Assembly (NCBI GenBank): GCA_020345725.1
Contig: CP070767.1
Coordinates: 26,342-71,725, forward strand
Length of the DNA stretch: 45,384 bases
Direction of reading: 5' to 3'
From: Methanobacteriota archaeon
Lineage (GTDB): Archaea > Thermoplasmatota > Thermoplasmata > RBG-16-68-12 > SOIM01
Shown here: piece by piece, positions 40,558 to 45,384 of the stretch
How the letters are laid out: the number at the start of each line of letters is the position of its first letter
How positions within the stretch are numbered: position 1 is the first letter of the stretch
The notes under the pieces: model-generated
The model's input: only the letters and a program-made list of their open reading frames with translations
Told to the model about the DNA's origin: nothing
The model's database searches: none
Position numbers and translations under genes: made by a program

Positions 40558-40899
40558 TTGGTCAATATTGATGAGATAAGAGAATACCGATCGAGAATGA
40601 ATGAGAAGATACTAGCATCTGGCAATAGGGATATTCAAAGGTTCTTTGCTCTTGACAATCGGGTCTACGAGAAGGGGGCACTGTCTGCCAAGACGAAGGA
40701 ATTGATGGGACTGGTCGCCTCCCTGGTCCTCAGGTGCAATGAGTGCGTGTTCTATCACATCGACAGGTGCGTGGAGGAAGGTGTGACGGCAGAAGAGTTC
40801 TATGAGGCCTTCTCAGTGGCGCTTGTGATTGGTGGCTCAATAACCATTCCCCATGTCAGATATGCATTTGATGTTCTGGACGAGATTGCGGGAAACTAG
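40558..40899 (+). CDS. Carboxymuconolactone decarboxylase-like (AhpD-type) protein
   Basis: The 113-residue protein has the AhpD-type redox motif CNECVFYHIDRC (C60-x2-C63, His67), in the helical CMD fold (ALSAKTKELMGLVASLVLRC before it, GVTAEEFYEAFSVALVIGG after it). These proteins move electrons to peroxiredoxins or act in thiol chemistry. It starts at TTG 40558 behind GGGGGTG. The DsrE gene follows after 74 bases and the next three genes are sulfur-related, so it may belong to the same thiol/sulfur system. Confidence 0.88.
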   Translation: MVNIDEIREYRSRMNEKILASGNRDIQRFFALDNRVYEKGALSAKTKELMGLVASLVLRCNECVFYHIDRCVEEGVTAEEFYEAFSVALVIGGSITIPHVRYAFDVLDEIAGN

Positions 40900-40973
40900 G
40901 AATTGTAATTCCCATCGATTACATGCTAATGCATATAAGGTCGAAAATGCTCATTCGAAGAAAGGTGAAAAAC

Positions 40974-41390
40974 ATGGCAGATAAGATGTCAATTATACTC
41001 TTTTCCGGGACAGTAGATAAGCTCATGCCTGTGGGCATCCTGGCTTCTGGAGGAGTAGCAATGGGAATGGATGTCGAGATATTCGCTACCTTCTGGGGAC
41101 TTCAAGCTCTCTCAAAGGGAGCCTCTGAGCAGCCTCCAAGGATGAGCAAGGATTTTGAGGATATGGCACCCATGATGATGCAGATGATGCAAGAGAAGAA
41201 TGTGCCCTCCTGGATTGACACCCTGAAGAACGCCAAGGAACTTGGGAATGTGAAGGTGTACGCCTGCTCGATGACCATGGACTTGATGGGAATGAACAAG
41301 GACAGCTTCATTGACATCGTGGACGATGTCGTGGGCGTCGGAGAGTTCGTGGACAATGCGAAGGACGCAAAGATAACACTATTTATCTAG
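40974..41390 (+). CDS. DsrE-family sulfur-carrier-like protein
   Basis: The 138-residue protein has the DsrE/F/H alpha-beta fold: MSIILFSGTVDKLMPVGILASGG (N-terminal strand and helix), VEIFATFWGLQAL, then VKVYACSMTMDLMGM with a cysteine at the usual place, and the final VVGVGEFVDNAKDAKITLFI. A methionine-rich loop (MAPMMMQMMQEK) is typical of the DsrE2-like group. These proteins relay sulfur as persulfides. The ATG has AAAGGTGA upstream. A GCATATAAGG box at about 40931 gives it its own promoter. TusA follows 24 bases later. Confidence 0.87.
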   Translation: MADKMSIILFSGTVDKLMPVGILASGGVAMGMDVEIFATFWGLQALSKGASEQPPRMSKDFEDMAPMMMQMMQEKNVPSWIDTLKNAKELGNVKVYACSMTMDLMGMNKDSFIDIVDDVVGVGEFVDNAKDAKITLFI

Positions 41391-41414
41391 TGTGGTCGCG
41401 ATTGAGGTGCTAGA

Positions 41415-41657
41415 ATGTCTGAGGAACTAGAACCAACAGTGACGGTAGATGCCAGGGGCAGCTTTTGCCCTGGTCCGTTGATGGAACTGATTCGTGCGAT
41501 TAGGGAAGGACAGGTCGGGGACATAATCGCCGTGCTCTCAAGCGATACAGGCTCTCGGAGAGATATTCCGCTTTGGGTCGATAATGCCGGGCACGAAATG
41601 GTTGGCATTTTCGACAAGGAAGACCACGCCAGGTTCATCGTGAAGAAGTTGAAATAG
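41415..41657 (+). CDS. tusA: TusA/SirA family sulfur-transfer protein
   Basis: The 80-residue protein has the TusA signature DARGSFCPGPLMEL with the persulfide-carrying Cys18 followed by Pro, then a two-layer alpha/beta body ending FDKEDHARFIVKKLK. It takes sulfane sulfur and passes it to a partner such as DsrE, which lies just upstream, or to tRNA- or cofactor-modifying enzymes. The SQR-like gene follows 41 bases downstream. Confidence 0.93.
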   Translation: MSEELEPTVTVDARGSFCPGPLMELIRAIREGQVGDIIAVLSSDTGSRRDIPLWVDNAGHEMVGIFDKEDHARFIVKKLK

Positions 41658-41698
41658 GCGGAACTGCTGTCCTTGACATACTGGGAGGAGGCAGGAAG

Positions 41699-42853
41699 AT
41701 GCCCAAGAAAGTGGTAGTTCTGGGAGGTGGTGTGGGCGGAACGATGGTAGCCAACGCATTAGCGAAGGAACTGAAGAAGGAAGCTGAAGTCACCATTGTC
41801 GATGAAGATGGGAAACACGTCTATCAACCCGGCTTTGTGTACATCTCCTTTGGGAAAGAAAAGCCCCACAAGATCGTCAAGGACGAGAGGAAGCTACTAA
41901 GAAAGAATGTTGGACTGGTAGTGGACAAAGCTGTAAAGATTGACAAGGAAGACAGGAGAGTGCAGCTAGCAAATGGCTCTCTGGATTATGACTATCTCGT
42001 CCTGGCTACTGGCGCAGAAATCCATCCGGAAGAGATTCAGGGCTATGAGGATGCACATCACTTCTATGACATGCAGGCCTCTGTCAAGCTAAAGAATGCA
42101 CTGGCGAGGTTCAATGGTGGAAAGATCGTTGTAGCCATCGGCGGTGTACCATACAGGTGCCCCCCTGCCCCAGCAGAGTCCATTTGTCTTCTCGATTACT
42201 ACTTCCACAAGAGGGGAATTAGGAAAAAGGTGGACCTCTGGTTCATGTCTCCACTAGTGAGGATCTTCCCTCTGGAAACGGTAGATCCATTCGTCGCAAG
42301 GGCAATGGAGGAAAAGAACGTGAATACACAGACCTTCTTCAACGTGGAGTACGTGGATCCAAAGAAGAAGATGGTTCACTCCTTGGAAGGAGAGTCGATT
42401 GACTACGACCTGCTGATACTGATTCCTCCCCACAAAGGGGCCCAGGTGATCAGAGATTCCGAATTGGGGGATAGAGGAGGCTGGATTCTCACTGATAGAC
42501 ACACTCTGCAAGCCGAGAATGCTGATGACCTATACGCAATCGGAGACGCCACCAATCTTCCCGTGTCAAAATCCGGAGCAGCAGCCCACTATGAGAGCCC
42601 GATTGTAGTTGATGGCATAGTCTCGGACATGACAGGTACTCCTCCGTCGAAGAAATATGATGGAAGGGTTACCTGCTTCTGTGATGGTGGGTTCAAAAAG
42701 GGGATAATGATGGATTTTGATTACGAACACCCCCCATCTCCGCCACCTTTCTCAAGAAGGGCCTACTGGAAGAAGATTCTCTTCAACAAACTGTACTGGT
42801 GGCTTTTGCCTAAGGACCGATTGCCAGGGTTCTTGATGGGTTCCGTGAAGTAA
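41699..42853 (+). CDS. Sulfide:quinone oxidoreductase-like FAD protein
   Basis: The 384-residue flavoprotein has an N-terminal dinucleotide fold (VVVLGGGVGG, 5-14), ATGAEI at 103-108, and GDATN at 282-286, which binds FAD. It has CPPAPAE with Cys154, corresponding to one SQR catalytic cysteine. Its C-terminal region has a CFC pair (Cys326, Cys328) and a hydrophobic/amphipathic tail (YWKKILFNKLYWWLL) suitable for membrane attachment. SQRs oxidise sulfide to persulfide or polysulfide and feed electrons to quinone, but the quinone site cannot be checked here. The start has GGAGGAGG upstream. It shares an operon-like layout with TusA and DsrE. Confidence 0.85.
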   Translation: MPKKVVVLGGGVGGTMVANALAKELKKEAEVTIVDEDGKHVYQPGFVYISFGKEKPHKIVKDERKLLRKNVGLVVDKAVKIDKEDRRVQLANGSLDYDYLVLATGAEIHPEEIQGYEDAHHFYDMQASVKLKNALARFNGGKIVVAIGGVPYRCPPAPAESICLLDYYFHKRGIRKKVDLWFMSPLVRIFPLETVDPFVARAMEEKNVNTQTFFNVEYVDPKKKMVHSLEGESIDYDLLILIPPHKGAQVIRDSELGDRGGWILTDRHTLQAENADDLYAIGDATNLPVSKSGAAAHYESPIVVDGIVSDMTGTPPSKKYDGRVTCFCDGGFKKGIMMDFDYEHPPSPPPFSRRAYWKKILFNKLYWWLLPKDRLPGFLMGSVK

Positions 42854-42857
42854 TTTA

Positions 42858-44243
42858 CTATGTTACTTCGGGGGGCATTTTGATATAGCCTTCTTTCATC
42901 ATAAGTTGGACCTTCTCCCTTGCGTCTTTGATGATGGATTCGGCTCTGTCAAAAATCTCCTGTTTGCTCTTCTTCACACGTGCGATGCCTTGCTCTATTG
43001 CCTTCAGGGCTACTGCAGTGGCTTCTCTCGGGAAGACCTCCCATTCATCCATGGTTGGGACGATGTACTCTTCGTGGATGCCATTGTCCTCCGCTGTCTT
43101 CGCCAGTTCGAATGCCGCAGCTATGCACATCTCGTCAGTGATCGTCTTCGCATACACGTCAAGCGTGCCTCTGAAGATCCCAGGGACGCCAAGTGAGTTG
43201 TTGACCTGATTGGGAAAGTCCGATCTTCCTGTTCCAACGACCCTTGCTCCGCCTTCAAGTGCTTCCCACGGCCATATCTCAGGGACGGGATTGGCAATTG
43301 GGAAGATGATAGCATCGTCAGCCATCATTGAGACCCATTCCTTCTTTATGATCCCTGGTCCAGGTCTCGAAGCGGAGATGCACATGTCTGTATCCTTCAT
43401 GCATTCGGGGATTCCACCCTCCCTTCCCTCCTCGTTCGATTTGAGGGCGAAGTCCCATTTCTCTGGGTACTTCTCTTTGATGTCCGTTCTGTTGGGTCCA
43501 AGAATCCCCTTACTATCCGCCATCATTATCTTCTTCTGGTCGCAACCAGCCGAAATGAGAACCCGTGCTATTGCGATGTTCGATGCACCCGCACCGATCA
43601 TTGAGATGGTGACCTCATCCATCTTCTTTCCAACGACCTTGAGTGCGTTGATCGCGCCCGCCACGACTATTGTGGCAGTCCCCTGCTGATCATCATGCCA
43701 TACCGGAATGGTAGCCTCCTTTCTGAGTGTGTCGAGGATGTAGAAGCATTTGGGTTGAGAAAGGTCCTCCAGGTTGATGCCGCCAAAAGATGGTGTCAAC
43801 CATTTCACAGCAGTGATTATCTCATCTGGATCCTTCGTGTCCAAGACAATGGGATATGCATCAACACCACCCAGGTACTTGAAAAGCAAAGACTTCCCTT
43901 CCATAACCGGAAGCCCCGCAACAGGACCTATGTCCCCCAATCCTAGTACCCTAGTGCCATCCGAAACGACCGCAATGGTATTCCACCTGTTGGTGTGCCT
44001 GAAACCCTCTTCCTCGTCCTTCTCTATTATCCGGCACGGTTCTGCCACTCCCGGTGTATACCAGATAGCAAAATCGTTGAAATCTCTGATGGCCGCTTTG
44101 GGCATTATCTCTATCTTTCCCTCATAGAACGGATGGTACGCGGCTGCCTGTCGAGCCGGTAGTTCCGCCTTCTTGATCATTGCTTCGACTTCCTCTGGAG
44201 TCGGAGCAGATCCCTTACCCTTCCCAGCGTCTTCCTCGCTCAT
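42858..44243 (-). CDS. maeB: NAD(P)-dependent malic enzyme
   Basis: The 461-residue enzyme decarboxylates malate to pyruvate. The malic domain comes first: YTPGVAEPCR (66-75 approx), SDGTRVLGLGDIGPVAGLPVMEGK. A cofactor domain follows: SMIGAGASNIAIARVLISAG, and the DADD-type FPIANPVPEIWP and GRSDFPNQVNN regions. The extended C-terminus ends in helices (FDRAESIIKDAREKVQLMM). The frame is open to ATG 44273, but GGAGGAAGGGGAG precedes ATG 44243, so I choose that. It converges with the SQR-like gene, with 4 bases between the stops. NAD or NADP use cannot be settled. Confidence 0.93.
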   Translation of the reverse strand: MSEEDAGKGKGSAPTPEEVEAMIKKAELPARQAAAYHPFYEGKIEIMPKAAIRDFNDFAIWYTPGVAEPCRIIEKDEEEGFRHTNRWNTIAVVSDGTRVLGLGDIGPVAGLPVMEGKSLLFKYLGGVDAYPIVLDTKDPDEIITAVKWLTPSFGGINLEDLSQPKCFYILDTLRKEATIPVWHDDQQGTATIVVAGAINALKVVGKKMDEVTISMIGAGASNIAIARVLISAGCDQKKIMMADSKGILGPNRTDIKEKYPEKWDFALKSNEEGREGGIPECMKDTDMCISASRPGPGIIKKEWVSMMADDAIIFPIANPVPEIWPWEALEGGARVVGTGRSDFPNQVNNSLGVPGIFRGTLDVYAKTITDEMCIAAAFELAKTAEDNGIHEEYIVPTMDEWEVFPREATAVALKAIEQGIARVKKSKQEIFDRAESIIKDAREKVQLMMKEGYIKMPPEVT

Positions 44244-44489
44244 GTGTATCGCTCCCCTTCCTCCCCTTGACATCGTTGACTCATCAATCGACGGTCCTCC
44301 TCTGCATCATGCAAAAAAGGATTTCGGTTTGCTTTCGTGGATGTGCAAATTTCTACTTAACGATTTCTCTATAAACGGTAGAAAACCGACGAAATGAAGC
44401 ACCCAAAAGACTAATCATGGCTATCCTCCACCGATATGTGTGAGAAAATGGGTAGAAAAGGATTTTAGGTCTAATGGTAATCTTACAGC

Positions 44490-45384
44490 GTGCTCTGTCT
44501 AGGTATCGAAGGAACGGCCCATACGGTTGGCGCAAGCGTCGTTGATGAGAACTGCAGAGTGTTATCCAACCTGATGGACATGTACGAACCCTTGGAGGGT
44601 GGTATTCATCCCAGGGAAGCTGCTAATCATCATGCCGATTGTCTGATACATCTTCTGAACAAGTCTCTTGAGAAGGCGGGCAAGAACTTCGGCGACCTGG
44701 ATCTTGTAGCATTCTCCCAAGGTCCTGGTTTGGGTCCGTGCCTCAGAACTGTCGCAACGGCTGCCAGATCTTTGTCATTGTCTCTCAACATCCCAATAAT
44801 AGGGGTCAATCACTGCATTGCACACTTGGAGATAGGGAGAAAGACTACCGGCTGCAAGGACCCTGTGCTTCTCTATCTCTCCGGTGGTAATACACAAGTC
44901 ATAGCATACTCCGAGAAACGCTACCGGGTGTTTGGGGAGACATTGGACATTGGAATCGGCAATCTTTTGGACAAGTTCGGTAGGGAAGTCGGTCTGCAGT
45001 TTCCATCAGGTCCAGCTATTGAGAAATTGGCCAAGAAGGGGGAGAAGCTCCTTAACCTGCCCTATTCCGTCAAGGGTATGGATGTTTCTTACTCCGGAAT
45101 ACTGACTGCAGCCCTCAATTTGATGAATCAGGGGGAGAAGCTGGAAGACATATGTTCATCTCTTCAAGAGACCTCCTTCGCGATGGTCACCGAGGTTACC
45201 GAGAGGGCGATGGCACACTTGGAAAAGGAGGAAGTACTTCGGGGAGGTGGAGTTGCCTGTAATCAGACTCTCAGAAAGATGGTGGAACGCATGGCAGTTG
45301 AGAGGGATGCAAAGATGTTCGTACCTGACCCTGAGCTGTGTGTTGACAATGGAGCAATGATAGCCTGGACAGGAATTCTCGCCT
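44490..45384 (+). CDS. kae1: Kae1/TsaD tRNA threonylcarbamoyladenosine protein, 3' end missing
   Basis: The frame is open from GTG 44490 to the right edge, 298 codons. An in-frame stop at 44478 rules out a longer start. It is the ASKHA-fold catalytic subunit of the KEOPS complex that makes t6A on tRNA. Features: the N-terminal [40 protein letters not shown] with metal-binding His108 and His112, SGGNTQ (131-136), and the C-terminal DNGAMIAW aspartate site. GATTTTAGG about 25 bases upstream suggests a leaderless message. In many archaea the gene continues into a Bud32 kinase domain, outside this window. Confidence 0.94.
   Translation, partial: MLCLGIEGTAHTVGASVVDENCRVLSNLMDMYEPLEGGIHPREAANHHADCLIHLLNKSLEKAGKNFGDLDLVAFSQGPGLGPCLRTVATAARSLSLSLNIPIIGVNHCIAHLEIGRKTTGCKDPVLLYLSGGNTQVIAYSEKRYRVFGETLDIGIGNLLDKFGREVGLQFPSGPAIEKLAKKGEKLLNLPYSVKGMDVSYSGILTAALNLMNQGEKLEDICSSLQETSFAMVTEVTERAMAHLEKEEVLRGGGVACNQTLRKMVERMAVERDAKMFVPDPELCVDNGAMIAWTGILA

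Noticed and set aside
44274-44489. Another gene between malic enzyme and kae1
   Set aside because: No frame with a plausible start, ribosome site or recognisable domain was found in the 216-base gap. It holds divergent promoter sequence.

Overview
The window comes from an archaeon. It carries Nop5 of the C/D box RNP, the hypusine-site factor aIF5A, a Kae1/TsaD gene, AT-rich TATA boxes about 25 bases before many start codons, and a tRNA without an encoded CCA end. G+C is near 50 percent by eye. Gene content (ferredoxin-linked 2-oxoacid oxidoreductase, rubrerythrin, DsrE/TusA/SQR-like sulfur proteins, SdrD-B-like surface proteins) fits an anaerobic or microaerobic Thermoplasmatota-like euryarchaeon, but this placement is inference. 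Translation starts are mixed. Many genes are leaderless or nearly so, many have GGAGG-type Shine-Dalgarno (SD) sites, and TTG and GTG starts are common.

Layout. 1-2.4 kb: two exported proteins on the minus strand, the first cut by the left edge. 2.5-9.5 kb: TPR protein, rubrerythrin, a two-gene 2-oxoacid:ferredoxin oxidoreductase, a membrane-anchored beta-propeller, an Eis-like acetyltransferase and a DUF457 membrane protein. 9.5-11.1 kb: a two-gene module of a CARF-like sensor, apparently starting at CTG, overlapped by a PIN-like nuclease. 11.1-13.9 kb: an ABC-2 exporter operon. 14-18.7 kb: a coiled-coil protein, agmatinase, aIF5A, Nop5, a 58-residue zinc ribbon, MtnA and two tandem paralogous coiled-coil proteins. 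18.8-20.5 kb: a small membrane protein, a tRNA-like 5' fragment, an orphan gene and tRNA-Val(CAC). 20.6-28.4 kb: MscS channel, aldo-keto reductase, DMT transporter, exported HExxH protein, UPF0016 and ZIP metal transporters, peroxiredoxin and DUF3795 protein. 28.5-31 kb: a large SdrD-B-like surface protein with a hairpin terminator. 31-38.4 kb: flavoprotein, CDF metal transporter with a doubled C-terminal domain, AlkD-like protein, TldD/TldE, winged-helix protein, B3/B4 protein, a 43-residue zinc-type peptide and YjbQ. 38.5-45.4 kb: MFS transporter, Ras-like GTPase, CMD-DsrE-TusA-SQR-like group, malic enzyme, and Kae1 cut by the right edge.

How the genes work together. Clear cooperating sets are the oxidoreductase pair, the ABC exporter, TldD/TldE and the sulfur-relay group. 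Agmatinase next to aIF5A suggests a polyamine-hypusine link. The CARF-like/PIN-like pair is the best candidate for an undescribed system: it looks like a split version of CRISPR-accessory sensor-nuclease proteins, yet no CRISPR array or cas gene is in view. No gene-free stretch exceeds 300 bases.
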